This document shows, in pieces, positions 52,144-60,968 of a stretch of 64,000 nt of DNA (its first letter is position 1; the number at the start of each line of letters is the position of its first letter). Under the pieces are notes generated by a model. That model had not been told where the DNA came from. It ran no database searches and saw only the letters and a program-made list of their open reading frames with translations. The position numbers were made by a program, and so were the translations under genes. Source of the DNA: Poindextera sp036272595 (lineage in GTDB: Bacteria > Pseudomonadota > Alphaproteobacteria > Caulobacterales > Caulobacteraceae). The DNA lies in contig DATAYM010000005.1 of assembly GCA_036272595.1 (NCBI GenBank), positions 51,789-115,788 on the forward strand, in the 5' to 3' direction.

Positions 52144-53922
52144 ATGACCCTGCCACAGGCGCTCGCCTTCTCCATCGTCGGCGGCGCCGTCGCGATGTTC
52201 GCGTGGGGGCGCTTCCGCTACGACATCATCGCCCTCGTCGCTCTGCTGGCCGGGTTCAGCGTCGGGGTGGTGCCGGTCAAGCGGGTGTTTTCCGGCTTCA
52301 CCAGCGACGTGGTGGTGATCATCGCCTGCGCCCTGGTGGTCAGCGCCGCGGTGGCGCGCTCGGGCGTCATCGAACAGCTGCTGCAGCCCGTGCTGTCGCG
52401 CCTGAAGACCACGGCGACCCAGGTGCCGGTCATGGCCGGCTCGACGGCGCTGCTCTCGATGGTCACCAAGAATGTCGGGGCCCTGGCCATATTGATGCCG
52501 GTGGCGATCCGGCTGACCCGCGCCACCCGGACCTCGCGCTCGTCCATCCTGATGCCGATGTCGTTCATGTCGCTGCTGGGCGGCCTGGTCACCCTGGTCG
52601 GTACCTCGACCAACATCATCGTCAGCCAAGTGCGCGAGGACACGCTCGGCAAGCCCTTCCAGATGTTCGATTTCGCGCCGGTCGGCCTGGCCCTCACCGG
52701 GATCGGCCTGGTGTTCGTGAGCTTCGCCTGGCGGCTCCTGCCCCGCGATCGCCAGGGCTCCGCGGACATGGGCGAGGCGCTAAGCGTCCCCTACGCCACC
52801 GAGGCCAGCTTGCCCGAGACTTGGCCGGCCGACCTGGCCACCCTGGGGACGCTGAAGCTCGCCGACAGCGGCGTGAAGGCCACCGCCCTGATCCGCGACC
52901 GCAAGCGCTCGGCCAACCCGCGCGGCAACCGCAGGCTCCAGCCGGGCGACACCCTGGTGCTGGAAGGCGACCAGGAGGCGCTGAACGCGGTCTTCTCGCG
53001 CACCCCGCTGGTCCACGAGCGCGAGGGCAAGGCGGTCGACAAGGACGACGCGCGCGAGGAGATGCGGTCCGTCGAGGCGGTGGTGCAGAGCGAGTCGGTG
53101 CTGGTCGGCCGCTCGGCCGCGCGGGTGTCGATGCAGCAGCAGTTCGGCGTCAGCCTGCTGGCGGTCAGCCGCAGCGGCGCGCGCATTTCGCAGAAGCTGC
53201 GCAATGTGACTTTGCGCGCCGGCGACGTCCTGATCCTGCAGGCCGGCGAAAAGGCGCTGCCGGGGGCGCTGCGGTCCCTGGGGCTGCTGCCGCTGGTGGA
53301 GCGGGACGTGCAGGTCAGCGGCGCGCGGCGGCGCTTTCTGCCGATCGCGATCCTGGCCGTCGCCATGGTGCTGGTGGCGGTGAAGATCGCGCCGGTGGCC
53401 CCGGCCTTCTTCGGCGCGGCGGTGCTGATGGTGGCGACCGGGTCGCTGTCCATGCGGGAGGCCTACGGATCGCTCGACGGCCAGGTGCTGATCCTGATCG
53501 GCGCCCTGACCCCGCTCAGCGAGGCGATCCAGTCGACCGGCGGCACCGGCCTGGTGGCGGGTGGGCTGGCCGCCCTGCTGCACGGCGCGCCGGCCCTGGT
53601 CACCCTCGGCATACTGATGATCACCGCCATGGCCTGCGCGCCCTTCCTGCACAACGCCCCGACGGTGCTGGTGCTGGGTCCCATCGGCGTCGCGCTGGCG
53701 CGCCAGCTGCACCTGAATCCCGACCCTTTCCTGATGGCGGTGGCCACCGGCGCCGGCTGCGACTTCCTCACCCCCATCGGCCATCAGTGCAACACCCTGG
53801 TCATGGGCCCCGGCGGCTACAGGTTCGGCGACTACGCCCGCCTCGGCCTGCCGCTCTCGATCGCGGTGATCCTGCTCGGCGCCCCCCTGATCTCGACCGT
53901 CTGGCCGCTGGTCGGGCATTGA
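52144..53922 (+). CDS. SLC13-type permease with TrkA-C domains
   Basis: About 592 residues. Two blocks of membrane helices flank a soluble middle region (residues about 220-390) made of two RCK/TrkA-C domains (ALIRDRKRSANPRGNRRLQ; ISQKLRNVTLRAGDVLILQ). MVTKNVGALAILMPVAIR and NAPTVLVLGPIGVALARQ are the repeated transport motifs of the SLC13/CitM family. Likely role: sodium- or proton-coupled uptake of an anion such as sulfate or a dicarboxylate. The ATG at 52144 follows GGAGAG. Confidence 0.92.
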   Translation: MTLPQALAFSIVGGAVAMFAWGRFRYDIIALVALLAGFSVGVVPVKRVFSGFTSDVVVIIACALVVSAAVARSGVIEQLLQPVLSRLKTTATQVPVMAGSTALLSMVTKNVGALAILMPVAIRLTRATRTSRSSILMPMSFMSLLGGLVTLVGTSTNIIVSQVREDTLGKPFQMFDFAPVGLALTGIGLVFVSFAWRLLPRDRQGSADMGEALSVPYATEASLPETWPADLATLGTLKLADSGVKATALIRDRKRSANPRGNRRLQPGDTLVLEGDQEALNAVFSRTPLVHEREGKAVDKDDAREEMRSVEAVVQSESVLVGRSAARVSMQQQFGVSLLAVSRSGARISQKLRNVTLRAGDVLILQAGEKALPGALRSLGLLPLVERDVQVSGARRRFLPIAILAVAMVLVAVKIAPVAPAFFGAAVLMVATGSLSMREAYGSLDGQVLILIGALTPLSEAIQSTGGTGLVAGGLAALLHGAPALVTLGILMITAMACAPFLHNAPTVLVLGPIGVALARQLHLNPDPFLMAVATGAGCDFLTPIGHQCNTLVMGPGGYRFGDYARLGLPLSIAVILLGAPLISTVWPLVGH

Positions 53923-53975
53923 ACGGCGCGGGGCGCCGGATAAGGTGAAGGCCAGAACAGGTCGGGAGGAAGCGA

Positions 53976-54863
53976 ATGTCGCGCGCACTGGTGCTGGGCG
54001 GCGGCGGTCCGGTGGGGATCGCCTGGGAAGCGGGCCTGCTGGCCGGCCTGGCCGAAGGCGGCGTCGACGCGCCGGCCGCCGACTTCATCACCGGCACCTC
54101 GGCGGGCTCGGTGGTCGGGGCGCTGGTGGCCATGGGCCGCCCGCCGGGCGACATCGCCACGCCGATCATCGCCGAGGCCGACCGGCCCCGCCCCATCCCG
54201 CAGCAGGTCGCCGAGGATCGTCCCGGCGCGCCGAACATGATGGTGCTGATGCTGAAGATGCAGGAGGTCGCCGCCGGCGTGCGCGATCCGCTGGAGGTGC
54301 GCCGCGAGATCGGCGCCTTCTCGCTGGGCGCCCAGACGGTGGACGAGGAGGCCTTCATCGGCGGGTTCGGCCGCCAGCTGGCCGAGGCCAAGGACGGCGA
54401 ATGGCCCGGCCACGCCTATGCCTGCACGGCGGTGGACTGCGAGACCGGCGAGTTCGTGGTCTGGAACGCCGCCTCCAAGGTTCCGCTGTCGCGCGCCGTC
54501 GCCTCCAGCTGCTCGGTGCCCGGCGTTTTCCCGGCCATCACCATCAATGGCCGCAGATACATGGACGGCGGCATGCGCTCGGCCACCAACGCCGACCTGG
54601 CCAAGGACTATTCCAAGGCCCTGGTGGTCGCCGTCCGTATCGGGGCCGGCGAACTGGCCGAGCGGATGATGGCGCCGCTGCAGCGCGAGCTTGCGGTCAT
54701 CCGCGACGCTGGCGGCGCGGTGGAGCTGATCGTCCCGGACGAGGCCAGCGTCGCCGCCTTCGGAGCCAATCTGATGAACCCGCGCCATCGGCCCGCCGCC
54801 GCCAAGGCCGGCCTGGAGCAGGGCCGGCGCATGGCCGGCGATATCGGCCGCTTCTGGGCCTAG
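53976..54863 (+). CDS. Patatin-like phospholipase
   Basis: A 295-residue protein with the patatin catalytic dyad: oxyanion loop LVLGGGGPVGIAWEAG, nucleophile elbow GTSAG (S42) and the acid in YMDGGMRS (D197). No signal peptide. Role: lipid acyl hydrolase, likely cytoplasmic or membrane-associated. The ATG at 53976 follows GGGAGGAAG. Its stop overlaps that of the convergent thiolase gene by 4 bp. Confidence 0.93.
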   Translation: MSRALVLGGGGPVGIAWEAGLLAGLAEGGVDAPAADFITGTSAGSVVGALVAMGRPPGDIATPIIAEADRPRPIPQQVAEDRPGAPNMMVLMLKMQEVAAGVRDPLEVRREIGAFSLGAQTVDEEAFIGGFGRQLAEAKDGEWPGHAYACTAVDCETGEFVVWNAASKVPLSRAVASSCSVPGVFPAITINGRRYMDGGMRSATNADLAKDYSKALVVAVRIGAGELAERMMAPLQRELAVIRDAGGAVELIVPDEASVAAFGANLMNPRHRPAAAKAGLEQGRRMAGDIGRFWA

Positions 54864-56146
54864 GCAGCCTGCAACAGGGCGACGCTGCCCTGGCCGCCGT
54901 CGGCGCAGATGCTGACGATGGCCAGCGCCCCCGCGGGCATGGCCGCCAGCTCCTTGACCGCCTGGCTGAGGATGCGCGCGCCGGTCGCCCCGAATGGGTG
55001 GCCCAGTGCGACGCTGCCGCCGTTGGGGTTGATCCGGTCGCGTGGGAAGGGGCCGAAGTTCGGCTCGACTCCGGCCTTTTCCTTCAGGAACACCGGGTCC
55101 TCCAGCGCCTTCATGTGGAACAGCACCTGGGCGGAAAAGGCCTCGTGGATCTCCCAAAGCGCGATGTCGTCATAGCGCAACCCTTGGCGCGCCAGCAGCC
55201 TGGGGATGGCGAAGGCCGGCGCCATCAAGAGGCCCTCGACGCGGAAATCCACCGCCGCGACCTGATAGTCGATCAGCTTCACCCGCGGCGTCGTCTCCGG
55301 CAGTTTGGCCAGGCCCGCTTCGGTCGCCACCCACAGGCTGGCGGCGCCGTCGGTAAGCGGCGTGGAGGAGCCGGCGGTCAACGCGCCATGGCCGCTGGTC
55401 TTGTCGAAGGCCGGCGGCAGGCGCCCGAGTTTCTCCAGCGAGGTGTCACGGCGCGGGATGGCGTCGCGGTCGACGTCGCCCACCGGCAGCACCAGGTCGT
55501 CGAAAAAGCCCGAATCCCAGGCGGCGACGGCGCGCTGATGGCTTTGCAGCGCCATGGCGTCCTGCTCGGCGCGGCCGATGCCCCACTGCCTGGCGGTGAT
55601 CTCGGTGTGCTCGCCCATGCTGAAGCCGGTGGTGCGGTTGACCACGCCGGGCACATAGAGCTGCAGGTCGCCCAGCTTCAGGTCGGCCAGGTGCGAGACA
55701 CGGTCGCCGAGCGAGCGGGCCATCTGGAACCTGCGCACCCAGTCGGACAGCCGTTGGCTGAGGCCGATCTGGATATGGCTCAGGGAATCGACCCCGCCGA
55801 CCAGGGCCAGGACGCGGCCTCGCCCGTCGAGCAGGCCGGCGGCCTCGAAGGCGCCGATCATGCTGGTGGAGCAGGCCATGATGGTGGAGAAGGCCGGGAT
55901 CGTCTCGCCGACGCCGGCGTCCATCATGACTTCGCGGGCGATGTTGCTCCAGGTCAGGTTGGGCACGACCGCGCCCCAGACGGCCAGGTCGGGCAGGACG
56001 TCGTTGTCCAGAAGCCCGACCATGTGCTGGGCCAGCGGAACCGACAGGGCGATGGCGTCGAATTCCGCCAGCGCCCCGTCGACCTTGGCGAAGGGGGTGC
56101 GCACCCCGGCGGCGAGCCATATCTGCGGATGGGAAGACGGGACCAT
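54860..56146 (-). CDS. Acetyl-CoA C-acyltransferase (thiolase)
   Basis: A 428-residue thiolase. Active-site C92 in STIMACSTSM (acyl acceptor), HEAFSAQ with catalytic His, and the GHPFGATGARI motif; the second Cys lies in SICADGGQGS. The length fits the FadI-like trifunctional-type thiolases used in fatty-acid beta-oxidation. The start at 56146 is fixed by AGGAG six bases upstream; the in-frame ATG at 56152 overlaps that site. No partner fadB/fadJ lies adjacent. Confidence 0.93.
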   Translation of the reverse strand: MVPSSHPQIWLAAGVRTPFAKVDGALAEFDAIALSVPLAQHMVGLLDNDVLPDLAVWGAVVPNLTWSNIAREVMMDAGVGETIPAFSTIMACSTSMIGAFEAAGLLDGRGRVLALVGGVDSLSHIQIGLSQRLSDWVRRFQMARSLGDRVSHLADLKLGDLQLYVPGVVNRTTGFSMGEHTEITARQWGIGRAEQDAMALQSHQRAVAAWDSGFFDDLVLPVGDVDRDAIPRRDTSLEKLGRLPPAFDKTSGHGALTAGSSTPLTDGAASLWVATEAGLAKLPETTPRVKLIDYQVAAVDFRVEGLLMAPAFAIPRLLARQGLRYDDIALWEIHEAFSAQVLFHMKALEDPVFLKEKAGVEPNFGPFPRDRINPNGGSVALGHPFGATGARILSQAVKELAAMPAGALAIVSICADGGQGSVALLQAA

Positions 56147-56262
56147 CGTCATCTCCTGGGCTCCGACGTCGACAAGGGAACCGCTTTTCGTGTCACCCGG
56201 CGCGGTGCGGCCACCCATGCGTCTGTATTTGTTGGACTAATATCGTACAGGCTGGACGATAG

Positions 56263-57762
56263 ATGGGACTGGACAAACCCGCTGGACAGGATCGCACTGT
56301 AACTTCCATTCTTCGCGCGGCGTCGCTCGCGCGCCAACGTCAATCAAGTCGGGCTGGGCCAACTGTGTCGAATCCGGGGGTCGATGCGCCGCGGAGCTTC
56401 AAACCCTATCCCGCCTTGGGGATCGTGGGGAATCTCGCCGTGGTCCTGGCGCTGGTCGCGGCGGTCACCCTGCTGCGCATGGGCCTTGGCGTCATCTCGC
56501 CGACGGTTACGCCCTTCGCCGGCTACTACCTCGCCGTACTCGCCGCGACGATCCTGTGCGGCTGGCGGTTCGGCGTCATCGCCCTGCTGATCGGCGGGCT
56601 CGCGGCCTGGTTCCTGTTCCTCGCCCCGGTTTTCCACCAGCCGTCGATGCGGCTGGCGGCAGCGACAGGCATGCTGGTCTACACGCTGTCCGGCGCGGTG
56701 ACCGTGTGGGGGGCGGACTATCTGCAGCGCCTGGTGAACCGGCTCGCGGCCAGTCGCGCCGCCCTGGTCGAGCGCAATCTCGAATACGACAACCTGTTCG
56801 AGACCATGTCCGAGGGGTTCGCGCTCGGCGAGGCGATCTGGGGCGACGAGGGCAGGCTGGTCGACTATCGGATTCTGGAAGTGAACCCGGCGCTGCGCCG
56901 CATGCTCGGCGTGGGTCCGGAGATCGCCGGCTCCAAGTTCAACGATCGGCCCGGAGACGGCCGCGCCTGGCTGGCGCTCTGCGAGCGGGTCCTGCGCAGC
57001 GGCGCGCCGGAGAGCATCGAGTTCACCAGCCCGGTCGGCGATCGGGTCTACGAAATCCGCGTCAGCCGCATCACCGCCTCGCGCATGGCGCAGTTCTTCT
57101 TCGACATCACCGACCGCAAGGCGGCCGAGCGACGCCAGTCGGAAATGTTCCTGGAACTGAACCACCGGGTGAAGAACAACCTCGCCCTGGTGGCCAGCCT
57201 GCTGCAGGTGCAGGCGCGCGGCGCCGAGCCGGCGGTGCGCGACAGTCTGATCAAGGCCGTCGACCGGGTCCAGAGCATCGCCCAGGTGCACCAGGCGCTC
57301 TACCGCGGCTCGCGGCGCGAGGACGTGGATTTCGGAACCTATCTGACCGACCTGTGCGCCAGCCTTTCCCGGTCGCTGGCGACCGACGGCCGCATCACCC
57401 TCAAGGTCGAGGCCGAGGCGGCGGACCTGCCCATCGACACCGCCGTGCCGCTGGGCATGGTGGTCAACGAACTGGTCACCAATGCCGTCAAGCACGCCTA
57501 TCCGCCGCCCGAGGCCGGCCTGGTGTCGGTTCGGTTTCATCGCGAGGACGACCGGTTCCGCCTCATTGTCGGGGACGGCGGCCGCGGCCTGCCGGAGCCG
57601 CCCGACCAGCGCAACGGCCTCGGCATGACCCTGGTCAGCTCCCTGGTCGGCCAGGTCCGCGGCCAGATGGTGGTGCGCCGTCAGCCAGGCGCCACCTTCG
57701 AGATCACGCTGCCGCGGCTGGCGGCGGGCGATCCAGCCGCCGACGACGGGCGTCTGATCTAG
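56263..57762 (+). CDS. HWE/HisKA_2-type sensor histidine kinase
   Basis: A 499-residue protein: about three membrane helices in a DUF4118-like N-terminal sensor (IVGNLAVVLALVAAVTLLRM; YYLAVLAATILCGWRFGVIA; VYTLSGAVTVWGADYLQ), a PAS domain (residues about 170-285, ending QFFFDITDRKAAE), a HisKA_2 phospho-acceptor H301 in LNHRVKNNLALV, and a HATPase with MVVNELVTNAVKHA and DGGRGLPEP. Typical of alphaproteobacterial light/stress sensors. The start is uncertain: a GTG at 56365 would drop 34 residues. The Crp gene downstream may be linked. Confidence 0.9.
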   Translation: MGLDKPAGQDRTVTSILRAASLARQRQSSRAGPTVSNPGVDAPRSFKPYPALGIVGNLAVVLALVAAVTLLRMGLGVISPTVTPFAGYYLAVLAATILCGWRFGVIALLIGGLAAWFLFLAPVFHQPSMRLAAATGMLVYTLSGAVTVWGADYLQRLVNRLAASRAALVERNLEYDNLFETMSEGFALGEAIWGDEGRLVDYRILEVNPALRRMLGVGPEIAGSKFNDRPGDGRAWLALCERVLRSGAPESIEFTSPVGDRVYEIRVSRITASRMAQFFFDITDRKAAERRQSEMFLELNHRVKNNLALVASLLQVQARGAEPAVRDSLIKAVDRVQSIAQVHQALYRGSRREDVDFGTYLTDLCASLSRSLATDGRITLKVEAEAADLPIDTAVPLGMVVNELVTNAVKHAYPPPEAGLVSVRFHREDDRFRLIVGDGGRGLPEPPDQRNGLGMTLVSSLVGQVRGQMVVRRQPGATFEITLPRLAAGDPAADDGRLI

Positions 57763-57797
57763 CCAAGGTTTCGCAAGCGACGATCCAATCGTCAATC

Positions 57798-57816
57798 AGA
57801 TACAGATTCTGTATCT
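57798..57816. promoter_or_regulatory. Near-perfect palindrome upstream of the Crp/Fnr gene
   Basis: AGATACAGA-T-TCTGTATCT: 9-bp perfect arms with one central base, followed directly by a second smaller palindrome TATGT-G-ACATA at 57816-57826. Both lie in the AT-rich 190-bp gap between the kinase and the Crp/Fnr gene. Probably a promoter or operator; the factor is unknown. Confidence 0.5.
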
Positions 57817-57952
57817 ATGTGACATACATCGTTCTGAATTGGCCAAAACCGCCACTATCTATTCGAGTATTCACGCTGTTTGTCGAGATTTGACATCGGC
57901 GGGCCTCCTTACGTGCCAGAAGAGTCGGGGACTGCATAGCGAACAGGCCGGG

Positions 57953-58669
57953 ATGGACATTCGAAATCGTCTTCTGGCGTCTTTCGGCGATCCGGCCCTG
58001 GCCGCGCTCTCTCCCCATGTCCATGAAATCGCCCTCAGCCTCGGGCGCGTCGTCGCCGAGCCGGGCGAGCCGGTCGACCATGTCTATTTCCCGTCGAGCG
58101 GGGTGATCTCCATCATCACCTTGCTGGAGGATGGCCGCAGGGTGGAGAGCCTGACCGTCGGCCGCGAAGGCGCGGTCGGGTTGCTCACCGCCTTCGGAGA
58201 TCCCGTCTGGCGCTCACGCGGCCTGGTGCAGATCGCCGGCGCGGCGCTCCGGATCGAGGCGGCGGCCCTGCGCGCCGCCGCCGCCCGGCATCCGGCGATC
58301 ATCGATCACGTGGTCCGCTACGCCCAGGTCACCGAGGCGCAACTGCATCAGTCGGCCGCGTGCAACGCGCTGCACGACATCGAGGCGCGCCTCTGCCGTT
58401 GGCTGCTGACCTGCGAGGACCGGGTGGGGGACAATGTCCTGCCGCTGACCCACGAATTCCTCGGCATGATGCTCGGCGTCCAGCGCACCCGCGTCACCAC
58501 CGCCGCCCAGGCGCTGCAGCGGCGCGGGCTGATCGACTATCGGCGCGGGTTGATCACGGTGAAGGACCGGCCGGGCATGGAGCAGGCGTCCTGCGAGTGC
58601 TATCGGACGGGGGAGGGCATCTATGCCCGAATCTTCCCCGGGCGCGTCCCCTCGCCTCAAGGAGTCTGA
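57953..58669 (+). CDS. Crp/Fnr family transcriptional regulator
   Basis: About 238 residues. The N-terminal cyclic-nucleotide-binding fold (GEPVDHVYFPSSGVISIITLL; GREGAVGLLTAFGD) and C-terminal HTH (LPLTHEFLGMMLGVQRTRVT then AAQALQRRGLIDYRRGLI) are clear. No N-terminal cysteine cluster, so not an Fnr-type oxygen sensor; the phosphate-cassette RxA of cAMP-Crp is also not evident. Ligand unknown. The ATG at 57953 gives a normal length; longer frames run into the AT-rich leader. Confidence 0.88.
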   Translation: MDIRNRLLASFGDPALAALSPHVHEIALSLGRVVAEPGEPVDHVYFPSSGVISIITLLEDGRRVESLTVGREGAVGLLTAFGDPVWRSRGLVQIAGAALRIEAAALRAAAARHPAIIDHVVRYAQVTEAQLHQSAACNALHDIEARLCRWLLTCEDRVGDNVLPLTHEFLGMMLGVQRTRVTTAAQALQRRGLIDYRRGLITVKDRPGMEQASCECYRTGEGIYARIFPGRVPSPQGV

Positions 58670-58685
58670 CCGCGGCTTTGCCGGT

Positions 58686-59864
58686 TCAGGGACGGGCGGC
58701 GACCCGCCGGCCGGCTTGGCCTTCCTCGGCCAGGGTCCGCCCGTCGATCCAGGTCTGGGTGACGTTCAGCCCATCGTCGGCCGCCACCAGGTTGGCGCGG
58801 TAGCCCGGGGCGATGCGGCCGAACTGGTCGCCGAGGCCGAGATAGTCGGCCGGGACCTGGCTGGCCATCCGCACGGCTTCGGCCAAGTCCAGCCCCAGCA
58901 TGGAGACGGCGTTGCGCACGGCGCTGGCCATGTCGAGGTTGGAGCCGGCCAGGGTGCCGTCCTCGTCGATGCAGACCCCGTTCTCGACCCGCACCGTGCG
59001 GCCCTGGATCTTGAAGGCGTCGCCGGCCGTGCCGACGCTGGGCATGGCGTCGGTGATCAGGATGAACCGCTCCCGGCGCTTGGCCTTCAGCGCGATCTTC
59101 AGCACCACCGGATCGACGTGGCGGCCGTCGACGATGATGCTGCACCAGCTGGCCTGGTCCTCCAGCGCCGCGCCCACGGCGCCGGGCGCGCGGCTGGTCA
59201 GCGGCGACATGGCGTTGAACAGGTGGGTGAAGCCGCTGACGCCGCTGTCCAGCGCCTTGCGGATGGTGGCATAGCCGCCGTTGGTGTGGCCGGCCGCGAC
59301 CACCACGCCCGCGGCGACCAGCCGTGCGATCATCGCCGGGCTGGTCTTTTCCGGCGCCAGCGTCACCACCGTGCGGCCGGATTTCAGCGAGGTCAGCATC
59401 GCGAACGCCGCGTCGTCCAGGATGCGGAACTTGGAGGCGTCGTGGATGCCCTTGCGCGTGGCGTTCAGGAACGGGCCTTCGATGTGCAGGCCGAGCACCC
59501 CGGGGGTTTTCGCCGCCATCGCCGCGTCGGCGGCCGCGATCGCCGCCCGCACCGTCTCCAGGTCGTCGCTGATCAGGGTCGGCAGGAACCCGGTGGTGCC
59601 GAACCGGCGATGCACGCGGCCGATCTCGACGATCGAGTCCAGCGACGGAGCGTCGTTGAACAGCACGCCGCCGCCGCCATTGACCTGCACGTCGATGAAA
59701 CCGGGCAGCAAGAGCTGGCCGCCGAGGTCGTGGCGGCTCATCTCCCCGGGAAGCGAACCCGCCTCCTCGATGGCCGCGATGCGATCACCCTGCAGCACGA
59801 CGGCCTTGCCCGTCTCGAACCCGGCGTCGGTGAGGACGCGGCCATTGACCAGGGCGATGCTCAT
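58686..59864 (-). CDS. nagA: N-acetylglucosamine-6-phosphate deacetylase
   Basis: A 392-residue amidohydrolase. Seen: LLPGFIDVQVNGGGGVLFND, metal ligand E in GLHIEGPFLN, VAAGHTNGGYATI, FTHLFNAMSPL and the catalytic Asp in LITDAMPSVG. Role: removes acetate from GlcNAc-6-P, the committing step of amino-sugar catabolism. Its ATG overlaps the stop of the SIS-domain gene (TGATG), so the two are translationally coupled within the GntR-SIS-nagA operon. Confidence 0.96.
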   Translation of the reverse strand: MSIALVNGRVLTDAGFETGKAVVLQGDRIAAIEEAGSLPGEMSRHDLGGQLLLPGFIDVQVNGGGGVLFNDAPSLDSIVEIGRVHRRFGTTGFLPTLISDDLETVRAAIAAADAAMAAKTPGVLGLHIEGPFLNATRKGIHDASKFRILDDAAFAMLTSLKSGRTVVTLAPEKTSPAMIARLVAAGVVVAAGHTNGGYATIRKALDSGVSGFTHLFNAMSPLTSRAPGAVGAALEDQASWCSIIVDGRHVDPVVLKIALKAKRRERFILITDAMPSVGTAGDAFKIQGRTVRVENGVCIDEDGTLAGSNLDMASAVRNAVSMLGLDLAEAVRMASQVPADYLGLGDQFGRIAPGYRANLVAADDGLNVTQTWIDGRTLAEEGQAGRRVAARP

Positions 59865-60952
59865 CAGAAGGTTTCCGTCACCTTGTTGAGGTGGGCGGGA
59901 TGGTCGGGATCGAAGCCGCGCAGGATCGAGAGCTGGTTGGCCATGCGGTAGAAGCTCTGGACCAGCAGCAGGGGCTCCAGCACCGGATGCGCGGTCAGGC
60001 TGGGCAGGATGCGCACTCCGCGGCGAGCGGCGTCGGCGCGCGGCGGCCCGGCCAGCAGCACCTGGGCGCCACGGTCGGCGAATTCGGCGACCAGGTCGTC
60101 GATGCCGGCGCGCGCCTCGTCGTCCAGCGAGAAGACCAGCACCGGAAAGCCGTCCTCGACCAGGGTCATCGGGCCGTGCCGGACTTCGGCGGCGCTGAAG
60201 GCTTCAGCGTGCAGGCCACAGGTCTCCTTCAGCTTGAGGGCCGCCTCCTGGGCGATGGCGAAGCCGACGCCGCGGCCGATGACATAGAGGTTCCTGGCCT
60301 CGCGCAAAGGCTTGATCGCCTCGCTCCAGTCAAGCTTCCAGGCCTCGTCCAGCCGCTCCGGCAATCCGCCGAGCGCCGCCAGCAGATCATCGTCGCCGGT
60401 CCAGCAGCCGATCAGCTGGGCGATGCAGGCGAGGGTGGCGATGTAGGACTTGGTCGCCGCCACGCCCAGCTCCGGCCCGGCGCGCAGCGGCGCGACCTCG
60501 TCGGCCAGCGCCGCCAGCGGTGAATCCTCGACATTGACCATGGCGACGATGAAGGCGCCGCCCGCCTTGGCGGCCTCGACCGAGGCCAGCAGGTCCGGGC
60601 TCCTGCCAGACTGCGAGATGGCCAGGCAGACCGCGCCCTTCAGCTCCGGCGTCGAGGCGTAGATGGAACTGACCGACGGCGCCGCCGACGAGGTCATGAT
60701 GCCCAGCCGGGTCTCGATCAGATAGCGGGCGAAGGTGGCGGCGTGGTCGGAGCTGCCGCGCGCGCAGGTCACCACCGCCCGCGGCCGCAAGGCCCTCAAG
60801 GTCTGGCCCAGCCGGGCCATGGCCATGTGGTTGTCGCCCAGTTCGCGGCGCACGACGCTCGCGGCCTCGGCGGCCTCGATGAACATGCGGGTCTGCTCGG
60901 GCGCGCCCGCTCGCGTGATGCCGGTGGCCTGGGCGGGATCTGTACGCGGCAC
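59864..60952 (-). CDS. SIS-domain aminosugar isomerase/deaminase (AgaS/NagB-II-like)
   Basis: About 362 residues with two SIS domains (VTCARGSSDHAATFARYLIE and CLAISQSGRSPDLL; then LYVIGRGVGFAIAQEAALK and HGPMTLV). It resembles the isomerase half of GlmS but lacks the glutaminase half, as in NagB-II/AgaS-type glucosamine-6-P deaminases. Role inferred: converts glucosamine-6-P to fructose-6-P after NagA. The GTG at 60952 is chosen because GGAG lies six bases upstream and only 17 bp after the GntR stop; a longer frame would overlap GntR. Confidence 0.9.
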   Translation of the reverse strand: MPRTDPAQATGITRAGAPEQTRMFIEAAEAASVVRRELGDNHMAMARLGQTLRALRPRAVVTCARGSSDHAATFARYLIETRLGIMTSSAAPSVSSIYASTPELKGAVCLAISQSGRSPDLLASVEAAKAGGAFIVAMVNVEDSPLAALADEVAPLRAGPELGVAATKSYIATLACIAQLIGCWTGDDDLLAALGGLPERLDEAWKLDWSEAIKPLREARNLYVIGRGVGFAIAQEAALKLKETCGLHAEAFSAAEVRHGPMTLVEDGFPVLVFSLDDEARAGIDDLVAEFADRGAQVLLAGPPRADAARRGVRILPSLTAHPVLEPLLLVQSFYRMANQLSILRGFDPDHPAHLNKVTETF

Positions 60953-60968
60953 TCGAGGCTCCGAATGG

